A stretch of DNA of 64,000 nt from Cereibacter_A azotoformans (GCF_003050905.1 NZ_QAOT01000016.1), one strand, 5' to 3'; counted from the stretch's first letter, positions 8,693-17,105 are shown. Program-made: numbers and translations. The notes: generated by a model not told the origin, from the letters alone.

Positions 8693-9271
8693 TCAGAGGG
8701 CCACGGGCTGGGGCACAGGCACCCGGTCCCGCTCGAGGCCCTGGGCGATCATGGACAGGCCGCGGTCCTTCAGCGCGTAGGCGTGCCGCTTGGCCAGACC
8801 GCGCGCCTCAGCCCCGGCGGCGAAGCTCGCCTTGCGGGCCTTGCAGCGCGCCCACAGGCCGACGCAGCGGGCGCTGCCGACGTTATCCGGACAGAGGTAG
8901 CGGGCCGGCCACTCGAGCACGGTCTCGTAGAACGTCACCTGCGCGGCCGAGACCTGAATGCGGATCTGCGGCGGCTCGTCATCGTTTGCCGTCTCGACCA
9001 CGCCCCATTCATCTTCCCAGCCGAGTGCGCGGACGAAGCGGCTCTGACTGCGGGAGAAGCCCCTCGGCCCCGCTGATCCGCTCGTGCTGCGGACCCATGT
9101 CAGCGCGTCCACAAGCGCCTGCTCGACCAGCTCGGGCGTCCAGCCGACTTCGGGCTCGACCTTCGGCGCCGGGGCCGCGATGGGCGCGGCCCGGCGCCTG
9201 ACCTGATCGAGGCGCAGATCTGCGGCGACGGCACCGAGAAGGGCGACAAGGGCGGGCGTCCGGGCGTTCAT
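8693..9271 (-). CDS. phage-associated protein, DUF6362-like
   Basis: A 192-residue protein from ATG 9271, with AGGAG 9 nt upstream, which is why longer upstream starts are not used. The pattern WTPELVEQALVDALTWVR, then GPRGFSRSQSRFVRALGW, and a C-terminal helix-turn-helix-like segment (LAKRHAYALKDRGLSMIAQG) resembles DUF6362 proteins, small putative DNA-binding proteins common in alphaproteobacterial prophages. Family assignment is from memory of the pattern. Function unknown. Confidence 0.55.
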   Translation of the reverse strand: MNARTPALVALLGAVAADLRLDQVRRRAAPIAAPAPKVEPEVGWTPELVEQALVDALTWVRSTSGSAGPRGFSRSQSRFVRALGWEDEWGVVETANDDEPPQIRIQVSAAQVTFYETVLEWPARYLCPDNVGSARCVGLWARCKARKASFAAGAEARGLAKRHAYALKDRGLSMIAQGLERDRVPVPQPVAL

Positions 9272-9485
9272 CGGCGCAACTCCTATGTGGGGATGTTCCC
9301 GACATGCCACGGCGCCGAACCTACCGCAAGAAAACACCTTGACGCCACGGGAGACACGGAGAGGGCGCAGGACGGGCGCTAGCGCGCGGGGGTGCCGCGG
9401 CTTAGTAGCCACAGAGGCCAGCGCCCGCAGGTGGCTCGGAAAATGGGGTTCTCCGGGCGCCCGGCCCCATCTGCCCGTCGCGCCG

Positions 9486-9557
9486 TCAGCCGGAGAGGCC
9501 CGCCGCCTCCCGCAGGGCGCGGTTCATCCGAGATTGCCAGCCGGGGCCGCCTGCCTT
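9486..9557 (-). pseudogene. BrnA-type antitoxin, C-terminal remnant
   Basis: The minus strand reads KAGGPGWQSRMNRALREAAG followed by LSG and a stop at 9486. G-P-G-W-Q-(T/S)-R-x-N-x-A-L-R is the characteristic C-terminus of BrnA antitoxins (BrnT/BrnA type II system). The sequence upstream in frame does not continue as BrnA and no BrnT gene is seen, so this looks like the last fragment of a lost toxin-antitoxin pair. The rest of 9272-9694 holds nothing I can identify. Confidence 0.4.
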
Positions 9558-9694
9558 GATGCAGACCACCCGTTCGGCGTGTGCATCCAGATTGTCGCGC
9601 GCCCGCCTCGCTACACCTCGTTGCTGTGAAGCATGATCACCAGCGCTGAGCCGTCCGACCCTTCCCGCACGGCAGACGGAGCATCATGGGCGCA

Positions 9695-11143
9695 TCAGCC
9701 TCTCCAGAAACGCGGTATGACGAGCACGACCAACGACAGCAGCGCAAGCCGTCCCATCAGCATCGCAACGATCATGAGCCACTTGGCAGCATCGGGGAAG
9801 TCGATGAATGTGCCGGTGGCAGCCACCATCTGCCCGTAGCCGTACCCGATGTTGCCGATCGAGGTCCAGATGCCGAAGACGGCAGAAGTGGCATCGACGC
9901 CTGTGATGGTCATCGCCGTGCTGAGCACACCTATCGCCACGATGTAGCCCGTGACGTAAAGGATCAGCGCGTTCATCACGTCATCTTGGACGGCTCGACT
10001 CTCGTAGCGCACTACAGCCACCCGATGCGGTAGGCCGATTTTCTGGATCTGAACGCGTATTGCCTCCAGCACGACCTGAATCCGGAAGACGCTCAAGGCT
10101 CCCGAACTCGACGAGGAGCAGCCGCCGATCATCCCGACACAGAACGCCACGACCATGGAGAAGCCTCCCCAGCCGCCGAAGCTGCCCGAGAAGAACCCGG
10201 TCCCGGTGAAAATCGAGACGAGATTGAAGGCTGACTCGCGGAACGCCGGCTCCAACCCCTGATCGGAGGTGGCTGTCCGCCAGAGCGTCACGATGCCGAC
10301 GGCGTAGGCCATCCAGCGCAGCATCGCCCTGATCTGGCTGTCGGCGAGCAGGTTGCGCGTCGATCCGTGGACCAGCTGGACGAGACGGATGTAGGGCATG
10401 GCGCCGAGGATCATGAATACAATGCCGGCATACTCTCCCGCGCCCGGGTACTTGCCGAACGACATGTCGGCCGGGGAGAAGCCTCCTGTGGCGATGGTGG
10501 CCATCCCGTTCACCACAGCGTCGAGCGGTTCCATTCCCACCAGCAGGTAGGCCGAGATGCAGGCGAGTGTAAGACCGGCATAGACGCCGAGCAACGCCCG
10601 GGCGATGTCGGTTGCCCGGGGCAGAACCTTGCCCATGGTGTCGAAGCCTTCGGTGCGGAAGAACTGCATGCCACCAACCCGCATGACGGGCAGGAAGATC
10701 ATGGCGATAAAGGCGATGCCGAGACCGCCAAGCCAGTTCAGCATTCCGCGCCACAGATTGGTCCCGGCGGGAAGCTGATCAAGGCCAGTTATGACGGTCG
10801 AGCCGGTGGTGGTGATGCCCGACACCGCCTCGAACATGGCATCCGTGAAGGACAGATCCGGCTTGCCGAAGACTAGCGGCAGACTGCCGAACGCGGGAAG
10901 GATGAACCAGACTGAGGCTGTCAGGACGAAGGCCTGACGGATGCCGATCGCGCGTTGTGGAAAGTTTGCACAGGCAAGCGCAACCATCGTGCCGGCCAAA
11001 GTCGTGAGGAGTGCGGCCTTGAGAAGCTGCCAGCAGTTGCTGTCCTCGAGTAGAAGATCAAGACCGCTCGGCAACAGCATCGCGAGGCCGAGACCCGCCA
11101 CGAGAAGTCCAATGACAAAGCCGACGGGGCGCAGATCGAGCAT
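9695..11143 (-). CDS. TrkH-family potassium uptake protein
   Basis: An integral membrane K+ translocation subunit of about 482 residues with hydrophobic segments throughout. The four selectivity-filter pore loops are visible: SGITTTGSTVITG, ATIATGGFSPAD, IFTGTGFFSG and SIGNIGYGYGQ. The start is taken at ATG 11143 (MLDLRPVGFVIG, usual for the family); a GTG at 11203 is possible and neither has a strong ribosome-binding site. No TrkA partner is nearby. Inside a phage-like element it is probably cargo acquired with or before the BrnA remnant on its downstream side. Confidence 0.88.
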   Translation of the reverse strand: MLDLRPVGFVIGLLVAGLGLAMLLPSGLDLLLEDSNCWQLLKAALLTTLAGTMVALACANFPQRAIGIRQAFVLTASVWFILPAFGSLPLVFGKPDLSFTDAMFEAVSGITTTGSTVITGLDQLPAGTNLWRGMLNWLGGLGIAFIAMIFLPVMRVGGMQFFRTEGFDTMGKVLPRATDIARALLGVYAGLTLACISAYLLVGMEPLDAVVNGMATIATGGFSPADMSFGKYPGAGEYAGIVFMILGAMPYIRLVQLVHGSTRNLLADSQIRAMLRWMAYAVGIVTLWRTATSDQGLEPAFRESAFNLVSIFTGTGFFSGSFGGWGGFSMVVAFCVGMIGGCSSSSSGALSVFRIQVVLEAIRVQIQKIGLPHRVAVVRYESRAVQDDVMNALILYVTGYIVAIGVLSTAMTITGVDATSAVFGIWTSIGNIGYGYGQMVAATGTFIDFPDAAKWLMIVAMLMGRLALLSLVVLVIPRFWRG

Positions 11144-11334
11144 GATGCGCAAGCGGTGAAGGGAGGCTGGGCAACTGTCAAGCTTGGCAGCATTCCTGAG
11201 CACGATGGCATGCTGACGGAATGCGGGTACTCGCTAAAAAAGTAAGCTGCCGGTCGCCGTCGCGTGCATCACATCTTGCGGCAAAAAGGCCTCAGGTTCT
11301 TCTGAAGGGCTGGCCGCCCCTGCGTGTCTTAACA

Positions 11335-11568
11335 TCACCAGAGCGAAATGCGTTCGGCAGGCCGCTTCTCGGCCTCGGGGGTCGGGATCGGGATGCGGAG
11401 ATTCGTTCCGATCGGCAGGACCGGCCCGAGGGCCGCAAGGCCAGGGTTCGCGTCGAGGGTCGCCTCGATCACCCCGGGAACCGGGCGCTTGAACCGGCGC
11501 CAGATGAGCAGCGGCAGGGTGATCCCGTCGCCGTTCACGGTCACGTTGTCGTAGGTCGTCGGGGTCAT
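11335..11568 (-). CDS. phage tail protein X
   Basis: A 77-residue protein of the P2 gpX type: LLIWRRFKRPVPGVIEATLD, then NPGLAALGPVLPIGTNLRIP, a LysM-like fold found in contractile-tail phages. ATG 11568 overlaps the stop of the upstream Nu1-like gene by 4 nt, so it ends a translationally coupled cassette. It is the only recognisable tail gene in the element. Confidence 0.75.
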   Translation of the reverse strand: MTPTTYDNVTVNGDGITLPLLIWRRFKRPVPGVIEATLDANPGLAALGPVLPIGTNLRIPIPTPEAEKRPAERISLW

Positions 11569-12029
11569 GGATTCGGCCTGTCCGATATGGGGGGCTCGCC
11601 AGCAAGGTCGGCGGCAAGGTCTGATTGCAGGTCAAAGAAGTCCTGCCGCAGGGTCTCGCGCTGGATCCGGTCGCGGGTCACGCGCGCCGGGATCATCGTG
11701 AACTGTGTGGCGACGACGCCGCAGACCGCATCAAGGGCAGCGTGCGCATCCTCGGCGTCGATGAGCTCCCGCTGCTCCACGGCAAGCTCGAGAGCGGCGG
11801 CATCAGCGCGAGCGTCCTGCGCCCGGCTTGCTGAGGCGCCCGCCCTGGCCGTCGCGAGGTGTGCGCGCAGATGCTCAAGGTATGCCCGAGCCGCCTCTCG
11901 CAGCGGGAGGCGCCGATCCCGGCCTGTGGGCTGGGGTAGCACGCCAGACGAGATCAGCCCGTCCAGCTCGGCTTTTGAGGCGCCCACGAGGTGCCGGAAG
12001 GCTGCCAGGGTGACGGTGCGGTCAGGCAT
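11565..12029 (-). CDS. Nu1-like terminase small subunit, copy 2
   Basis: A 154-residue protein with an N-terminal winged-helix-type segment (TLAAFRHLVGASKAELDGLI, SSGVLPQPTGRDRRLPL) and a helical middle containing SRAQDARADAAALELAVEQR and ELIDAEDA, the layout of phage Nu1/TerS proteins that recognise DNA for packaging. The upstream copy at 12420-12929 has the same architecture and shares SRAQDARA. ATG 12029 is chosen because it yields the conserved N-terminus; it overlaps the upstream gene by 8 nt. No large terminase is present. Confidence 0.6.
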   Translation of the reverse strand: MPDRTVTLAAFRHLVGASKAELDGLISSGVLPQPTGRDRRLPLREAARAYLEHLRAHLATARAGASASRAQDARADAAALELAVEQRELIDAEDAHAALDAVCGVVATQFTMIPARVTRDRIQRETLRQDFFDLQSDLAADLAGEPPISDRPNP

Positions 12030-12423
12030 CGGCGCGCCTCCCATGGCGGCGGGCCGAGGCCGTGCGGAGCGACGTGGCCACGCGATCCCGCGCCGCCACA
12101 TCCCATTCGTGGACGGCCGGTAGATCGGCGACCCGCGTGGCGGCATCCGCGAAGATGGTCGAGATCTCTTCACCCAGCGCCTGCCGGGCCGCGGGCAGCC
12201 GGCCCATGAAGGTGGACCGCTTCACCCGGACGGGCTTCCGGCCGCGCGCGGCGTTGGCCCGCAGCCGATGATGCGCAAGTGCGATCCGGAGGGCGTGGCG
12301 GAACTCGATCAGCCCTTCGGCATCAGCAGCAGGATCAAGCAGCGCGGGCGGGACGGCCAGCGCCCTGGCGGCATCGCGATAGCGGAACGGCCGATCGAGG
12401 AGAGCAACGGCGAGGCTATTCAT
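12022..12423 (-). CDS. hypothetical protein between the two terminase-like genes
   Basis: A 133-residue, very Arg- and Ala-rich protein (MNSLAVALLDRPFRYRDAAR at the start, RKPVRVKRSTFMGRLPAARQ in the middle). GGAGGT lies 11 nt before ATG 12423. It overlaps its upstream neighbour by 4 nt and its downstream neighbour by 8 nt, so it belongs to the same coupled operon. No family recognised; the basic composition could suit nucleic-acid contact. Confidence 0.55.
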   Translation of the reverse strand: MNSLAVALLDRPFRYRDAARALAVPPALLDPAADAEGLIEFRHALRIALAHHRLRANAARGRKPVRVKRSTFMGRLPAARQALGEEISTIFADAATRVADLPAVHEWDVAARDRVATSLRTASARRHGRRADA

Positions 12424-12929
12424 TGGGGTGTGACCTCCGAGAAGTCGCCATTCGCTAGCGCAGCCCTGGCTTTGCGCACGGCCGAGTTGATCGCGCGCTC
12501 GGCCTCGTGGACCTCAGCCAGCACAGGAGCCCGCAACGGCTCCGCGACACGCTCCACAGGGACGCGACGGAGGGCCGCCACCGCCCGGCGGCCAAGCTCC
12601 TGGATCGCCTGATCGGCATCGCCACGGGCGACCATCAGCTCGCGCCGACGCTGGGTGCGGGCGGCCAGCAGCTCGGCCCGCGCGTCCTGCGCCCGCGACA
12701 GGCTCGCGGTCTTCGTGTCCCGCTTCGCCCGCTCGCGCAATGCGGCGATCACCCCGCCGATGGCCGCCGTGAGGGAGACCTGCCCGCGCCGAATCTCAAA
12801 CCTTCCTTCACGGGCCAGTTGGCGCAGCCTCTCGGCACCGACGCCGACGACCTCGGCCGCCTCGGCCAGTCGGACAGCGTCCGGTGGCAGTGGGGGCGCA
12901 TCTGCGCGGGGTTTGCCGGCGCGGGGCAT
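12420..12929 (-). CDS. Nu1-like terminase small subunit, copy 1
   Basis: A 169-residue protein whose N-terminus (VRLAEAAEVVGVGAERLRQL, AREGRFEIRRGQVSLTAAIG) reads as a MerR/Nu1-like winged helix, followed by long helices with SRAQDARAELLAARTQRRRE and ARGDADQAIQ, as in terminase small subunits. ATG 12929 begins 4 bp after the S49 protease stop; upstream in-frame starts would lie inside the protease gene. Paralogous in layout to the 11565-12029 product. Its DNA target is unknown. Confidence 0.6.
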   Translation of the reverse strand: MPRAGKPRADAPPLPPDAVRLAEAAEVVGVGAERLRQLAREGRFEIRRGQVSLTAAIGGVIAALRERAKRDTKTASLSRAQDARAELLAARTQRRRELMVARGDADQAIQELGRRAVAALRRVPVERVAEPLRAPVLAEVHEAERAINSAVRKARAALANGDFSEVTPQ

Positions 12930-12933
12930 CAGA

Positions 12934-14322
12934 TCACCGCATCCCGCCGCGGGCGTGCAGGCCGGCCAGATGCTCATTCCCGGTCGGCATCGGACCCACG
13001 GCGCCGATCGAGCGGTTCGCCTCGGCCACGGCCTTCGACCAGGATTCATCGGTCGAGGACCGGCCGCGCCCCGCGGTGAAATCATCCGGGGCGCCGAACT
13101 CGGCCAGACCGGCCGCCCGTTCGGCTATGCTCGGGACGGCCGGCGCAGCGGCACGCCCGGCGGCGATCAGCGCATGAACTGCCTCTTCCGGGCCGAACGA
13201 GATCTTGAAGGCCAGATGCGCGGCCAGCGTCGCGTTCGCCTTGGCCTCGTCGCTGCCGAGAATGGCGCCGATGCGCTCTGCCGCTTCCTTGGCCCCCAGG
13301 GCCTTGCCCTCGGCCAGGCCAGCCGCGTGGCCTTCAGCCCGCGCGGTGGCCAGCACATCGGCATCCGGCGCGACGGCGGCCGGTGTGGTGCCCGTGGTCG
13401 CGGGAGCGATCTTCGAGGCGGCGGCACCTCGTCCGGCGGGTCGCGATTGCAAGGACGCAAGAACCGCCTCGAAGGTCGAGACGCGGTCAGCAAGGCCGCG
13501 GTCGATGGCCTCCTGCCCGATGAACGTCCGCGCCTCAGTGGCGCGGGCCTTGGCCGCAGACAGCTTGCCGCCGCGTCCCTGCGCGACGAGGCCCACGAAC
13601 TGGTCGTAGAACTTGCCCACCTCGGCCTGCAGGTCGGCGCGCACCGCGTCGGACAGCGGACCAAAGGGATTGCCGTCCACCTTGTGGGCGCCGGCATGGA
13701 TCAGGGTCGGCTTGATGCCCTTCGACGCCAACTCGCCCGACCGGTCGAGGTGGGTCAGCACCACGCCGATGCTGCCGACGATGCTGGTCGGGCTGACCAC
13801 GATCTCGGTCGCCTGCGACGCGATCCCGTAGGCGGCCGAGGCGGCCATGTCGTTGACCACGGCGACGATGGGCTTCTCGGCCGCCACCTCGCGCACCTTC
13901 GCCGCCAGGGCAAACATGCCAGTGGCCTCGCCGCCGGGGCTATCCAGGTCGAGCATGATGGCCTTGACCTTGGGATCGGCCGCGGCGTCGGTCAGCTGCT
14001 TCGCCAGCCCCTCGTAGGAGGTCAGACCCGAACTCGCGCCGATCCACGCGCCGCGGTTCACAAGGCTGCCGACGATCGACACGATCCCGACGCCGCCCTC
14101 AACGCGGAAGGTGCGGGACGCGCTGATCTGCCCGGTGAACCGGCTGGCGTCAGGCGAGAGCGGCGCGAGGGCTGCATCCCCGAGCGGGATGCGGCCCTCC
14201 AAGACGTGCAGCAGAACCTCGACCTTGCCGGGGTGCATCAGAAGCGGGCGCCCCAGCACCCGGTCAGCGATGTGCAGAAGCGAGGGGCCGGACGGGGCCG
14301 GCGTGACGGCAGGTTCAGTCAT
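12934..14322 (-). CDS. S49-family phage head maturation protease
   Basis: A 462-residue protein with the SppA/lambda-gpC-type peptidase domain at about residues 70-280: VKAIMLDLDSPGGEA, the nucleophile region NDMAASAAYGIAS (Ser within AASAAY), and SIVGSIGVVLTHLDRSG. In lambda-like phages this enzyme processes the head and its C-terminal region acts as scaffold. Here the C-terminal 180 residues are Ala-rich with a helical scaffold-like stretch (ARAEGHAAGLAEGKALGAKE). No portal or major capsid gene adjoins it, which is unusual. ATG 14322 overlaps the preceding small gene by 8 nt. Confidence 0.82.
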   Translation of the reverse strand: MTEPAVTPAPSGPSLLHIADRVLGRPLLMHPGKVEVLLHVLEGRIPLGDAALAPLSPDASRFTGQISASRTFRVEGGVGIVSIVGSLVNRGAWIGASSGLTSYEGLAKQLTDAAADPKVKAIMLDLDSPGGEATGMFALAAKVREVAAEKPIVAVVNDMAASAAYGIASQATEIVVSPTSIVGSIGVVLTHLDRSGELASKGIKPTLIHAGAHKVDGNPFGPLSDAVRADLQAEVGKFYDQFVGLVAQGRGGKLSAAKARATEARTFIGQEAIDRGLADRVSTFEAVLASLQSRPAGRGAAASKIAPATTGTTPAAVAPDADVLATARAEGHAAGLAEGKALGAKEAAERIGAILGSDEAKANATLAAHLAFKISFGPEEAVHALIAAGRAAAPAVPSIAERAAGLAEFGAPDDFTAGRGRSSTDESWSKAVAEANRSIGAVGPMPTGNEHLAGLHARGGMR

Positions 14323-14512
14323 GGCGATCCTCCTGGTGCAAGGTGGGACCGTCGGGCGCCATCAGCGCGGCGGCATGCCGGCAGAGATCGGCGACGGCCG
14401 GTCGTGCGGCGAAAATCACGGCAAGGTCCGGCTGGGTCGCCGCTTGGCGATCCTGCAACTCGGCGCGGATCGCCCTCGGGTCGCGATGATGTTCTTCCAT
14501 GCGGTCATTCAT
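14315..14512 (-). CDS. small hypothetical protein before the S49 protease
   Basis: A 65-residue protein, MNDRMEEHHRDPRAIRAELQ at the start, with a predicted helix DLAVIFAARPAVADLCRHAA. AAAGGTGG lies about 12 nt before the ATG, rather far. Coupled to the protease gene by an 8-nt overlap. It occupies the place where a portal gene stands in lambda-like phages but is far too short to be one. Unknown function. Confidence 0.5.
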   Translation of the reverse strand: MNDRMEEHHRDPRAIRAELQDRQAATQPDLAVIFAARPAVADLCRHAAALMAPDGPTLHQEDRHD

Positions 14513-14639
14513 CGGAACCACGTTCCACCTTTCAAAGAAAAATTGCGATTTGCGCTTCCGGAAATCGGGCGAGAGTCGGGCCGTCGATACGCCGCACCTG
14601 GAGGGGGCAGCATACGGTCCCTTGAAGGGGGGGCGGTGT

Positions 14640-14720
14640 GATCTTTGCCACCTGCCCCGCGTGCAGGGACACGCGGGACAGGCAGCGGGACGACGGGACA
14701 TCGTGTCGTACGCGACAGAT
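14640..14720. promoter_or_regulatory. repeat-rich control region upstream of the packaging-type cassette
   Basis: Within the 286-bp gap between two minus-strand genes, GGGACR appears four times (14666, 14675, 14687, 14695). It is followed by the inverted repeat TGTCG-TACG-CGACA at 14704-14717. This is the only sizeable break inside the leftward operon and lies directly before the S49/Nu1-like cassette. It could be a late promoter with operator, or a terminase recognition region. No coding sequence seen in 14513-14798. Confidence 0.4.
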
Positions 14721-14798
14721 TGCGGACCACGAAAGAAGTCCTGCCCACGCCGCCCCAGCCCGGCCAGAAACCCACTAACAGCCGGGCGGGTGTTCATG

Positions 14799-15383
14799 TC
14801 AGGCCGCGGGCAGCGAGGCGTCGGCCGCCAGCAGCGCCCGCGCATCGGCATCGGGCCGACGCATCACCGGCAAGCCGGCGCGTTCCATCATGCGGATGGC
14901 GCTTTCCTCGGCCATCTCGAGCGCGAGCAGATCAGCCTGCGCACGGCCCAGCTTCTTCCGGCGGGTCTCCGGGTCCATCGGCTCCAAGCCGTTCAGCCGG
15001 TCGCGAAGCTGGCCCTCGACCACGGCGCGGATCTCCGCGCGGACGGTCGGGGAAGCGAGCAGGACGCCACGCACGTTGTCGATCTCGGGCGGGAGGAGGG
15101 TCAGCCCACCCACTTGCACGGCCTCACGCGTGAGCCCACGGCGGGCTTCGATCGGATCGAGGAGCCGGCCGGTCGGCAGCCCGTCGATGGCAGCCACGAC
15201 CTGCTGATCCGCCCACCGGTCGAACGCGGCCATCGCGTCTTCGAGCGGTTGCGGGGCGGACGCGATGCGCCGGATCTCGGCCTTGGCATCATCGATCTGG
15301 GCACGCATGGTTTCCAAGGCGTCGAGAGCGCCCACGGCGCCCTCACGCTGCCCGCGGAGCCTGGAGAGGATATCGGCGATCAT
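14799..15383 (-). CDS. hypothetical element protein
   Basis: A 194-residue, mostly helical protein (MIADILSRLRGQREGAVGAL at the start; RRKKLGRAQADLLALEMAEE near the C-terminus) without signal peptide or membrane segment. ATG 15383 overlaps the stop of the upstream coiled-coil gene by 4 nt (ATGA junction), so they are coupled. No family recognised. Confidence 0.6.
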   Translation of the reverse strand: MIADILSRLRGQREGAVGALDALETMRAQIDDAKAEIRRIASAPQPLEDAMAAFDRWADQQVVAAIDGLPTGRLLDPIEARRGLTREAVQVGGLTLLPPEIDNVRGVLLASPTVRAEIRAVVEGQLRDRLNGLEPMDPETRRKKLGRAQADLLALEMAEESAIRMMERAGLPVMRRPDADARALLAADASLPAA

Positions 15384-15847
15384 TGGCCCACCTCCGCCGA
15401 GAAGGCGGCGAGCTCGCTCGCCATCGTGTCGAATTTAGCGGCCCGCGCCGCCTCAAGGTGCGCGAGCGTCAGCGGCAAGCCTTCGATGCAGGCGAGCTCG
15501 AGGGCGCGCTTGTAGGCCTCACGCGCAGCGCCAGCTTCGCGGCTGGTGGCGCTGATCTCGGCGTCGAGATCGTCCATCTGCCGGCGCAGGTCGGCGGCCT
15601 CTCGGTCAAGCCGTGAGGCCTCACCGTCGAACGCGGCAAAGGTGGCGCGGGCATCGCGCGGCGGCGAGGCCTGGGCAACTTTGTCGCCATGGAGGCGGCG
15701 ACGCAGATCGACGTCGGACAGCTTCTCGCGCAGATCGTGCCGGCGATCGGTGTGCGAACGGACGGCGGAGGTCTTCGTGTCGGCGACCCGCGCCAGCGCG
15801 TCCAGGCGCGCGGGGTCGAGGGTCAGGGGCGGGGACTTCGGGGGCAT
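15380..15847 (-). CDS. coiled-coil hypothetical protein
   Basis: A 155-residue protein, MPPKSPPLTLDPARLDALAR at the start, with a strong heptad-rich central stretch (EASRLDREAADLRRQMDDLD) predicted as coiled coil. Start ATG 15847 is chosen because the in-frame region upstream is low-quality and lies in the gap. Overlaps the next gene by 4 nt. No family recognised. Confidence 0.6.
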   Translation of the reverse strand: MPPKSPPLTLDPARLDALARVADTKTSAVRSHTDRRHDLREKLSDVDLRRRLHGDKVAQASPPRDARATFAAFDGEASRLDREAADLRRQMDDLDAEISATSREAGAAREAYKRALELACIEGLPLTLAHLEAARAAKFDTMASELAAFSAEVGQ

Positions 15848-15959
15848 GGGCGGCTCCGGTGCTTTGTTCTGGAGCCAAGGTGCGCGCGCGCGCGACAAAT
15901 CCGAACCTCTGGCAGATTTGCCGAAACGGCACCGGGGCGGATGACCGCCCCGGGCCTCA

Positions 15960-16544
15960 TCAGAGGAGCGGGAGCTGTTCCGGTCGATCCATGGGGCCGT
16001 CTGCCAACTGGAGGATCTGCCTAATCCGCTCGCTGCCCACCGCCTTGGGCCCGCCCCCGGCCTCGAGACGACAGAGCCGCCAGAACGACGCTTGCGGTTC
16101 AACCGCGGGGGCCGTGTCACGATCCTCCCGTGCCTGTGGCCAGACGGTCGCCGCGTAGCGCTGCCAGGCAGCGTCGATCAACTGCGCCGCCCGCGCTGCC
16201 GAGGCCGTGCGCCATTCCGGCCGAGAGGCGCGGGCAGTGTGCAAGAGCCGGTCTCGCTCGGCCTGCAGCGCCGCCCATCGCGCGGACAGACCGGCTGGCG
16301 GCTGGGTGCCGAGAGCACGGCCGAGTGGTTCGCGCTCGTGGACGTGCGCATGTAGCGCTCGATCGACCATCTCCACAAACAGCCGGCTTCGGGGGTCCGG
16401 ATCGGCTGCAAGCTTGTCGGCAGCGTGCCGGAAGAGGCTCGTCCGCCCCAGCGCGTCAAGGTGGCTGAGGCGGGTGTTCTCGTCGATCTGGTGGAGTGGC
16501 GGGCGCCAGAGGTCGGCGGGGTCGAGAGCGAGGAGGTCAGCCAC
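15960..16544 (-). CDS. hypothetical element protein
   Basis: A 194-residue protein starting at GTG 16544 (reads M-ADLLALDPADLWRPPLHQI). It is Trp- and Leu-rich with several amphipathic helices and a C-terminal LEAGGGPKAVGSERIRQILQ. The GTG lies inside the end of the upstream gene (8-nt overlap), supporting coupling. A 112-bp gap with a GC-alternating tract follows. No family recognised. Confidence 0.55.
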   Translation of the reverse strand: MADLLALDPADLWRPPLHQIDENTRLSHLDALGRTSLFRHAADKLAADPDPRSRLFVEMVDRALHAHVHEREPLGRALGTQPPAGLSARWAALQAERDRLLHTARASRPEWRTASAARAAQLIDAAWQRYAATVWPQAREDRDTAPAVEPQASFWRLCRLEAGGGPKAVGSERIRQILQLADGPMDRPEQLPLL

Positions 16545-16890
16545 GGTCGCCCCCTCCCGCAGCTGCGCGCGGGCGGAAGGAAAGCACCTGGGCCGACGAG
16601 GCTACCTGCGCCGGACGCGGCCCGCACTTGACGCTGCCACGGATCTCGTAGAGCTCGAGGCGCACGGCTGCGGTGAGGTCGCGCAGGATCAGGCGGCGGG
16701 TCGCCTCCGGCACTTTCCGCTGAATGAGCTGCCGCTCCGCCCGCGTCTTCCAGGCGCTCCAAACAGCGACCGCCGTCCCGGAATCGCTGCGGTCGAGTAT
16801 CGGGGTCAACATCTGCGCGAACGCCTCCGGGTTGAACGCGGGAAGAAGTCGCTCCGTCATGCCCAACATGATCTGGACTTCGCCGCTCAT
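16537..16890 (-). CDS. hypothetical element protein
   Basis: A 117-residue protein from ATG 16890 with AAAGGGG upstream. The N-terminal half (MLGMTERLLPAFNPEAFAQM) and central RAERQLIQRKVPEATRRLIL are helical and basic; the C-terminus is Arg/Ala/Gly-rich. Coupled on both sides by short overlaps. No family recognised. Confidence 0.55.
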   Translation of the reverse strand: MSGEVQIMLGMTERLLPAFNPEAFAQMLTPILDRSDSGTAVAVWSAWKTRAERQLIQRKVPEATRRLILRDLTAAVRLELYEIRGSVKCGPRPAQVASSAQVLSFRPRAAAGGGDRG

Positions 16891-17105
16891 CGTTCGCCCC
16901 TTTCGTAGCAAACCCCGGCGGCGCGCAGCCCGGAGGTCGCGCGCCGGCCCTCGATTGACCATGTAATCAGCCACGACGGGGCGCCGTCGCGCCGGGCGTG
17001 CGGCGTTACCGCAACCACCTCACCCACCTTGCGGCCGATCTTCAGCGTCGTTCCGACGGCGGGCGGTGCGGAAAAGTCGATCGGGTATTTCCGTGCGTTA
17101 GCCAT
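16887..17105 (-). CDS. small hypothetical element protein
   Basis: A 72-residue protein (MANARKYPIDFSAPPAVGTT at the start) with a beta-rich look (LKIGRKVGEVVAVTP, PSWLITWSIEGR). GGAGGG precedes ATG 17105 and its stop overlaps the downstream ATG by 4 nt. No family recognised; it may be a small SH3-like or nucleic-acid-binding fold, but that is a guess. Confidence 0.55.
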   Translation of the reverse strand: MANARKYPIDFSAPPAVGTTLKIGRKVGEVVAVTPHARRDGAPSWLITWSIEGRRATSGLRAAGVCYERGER

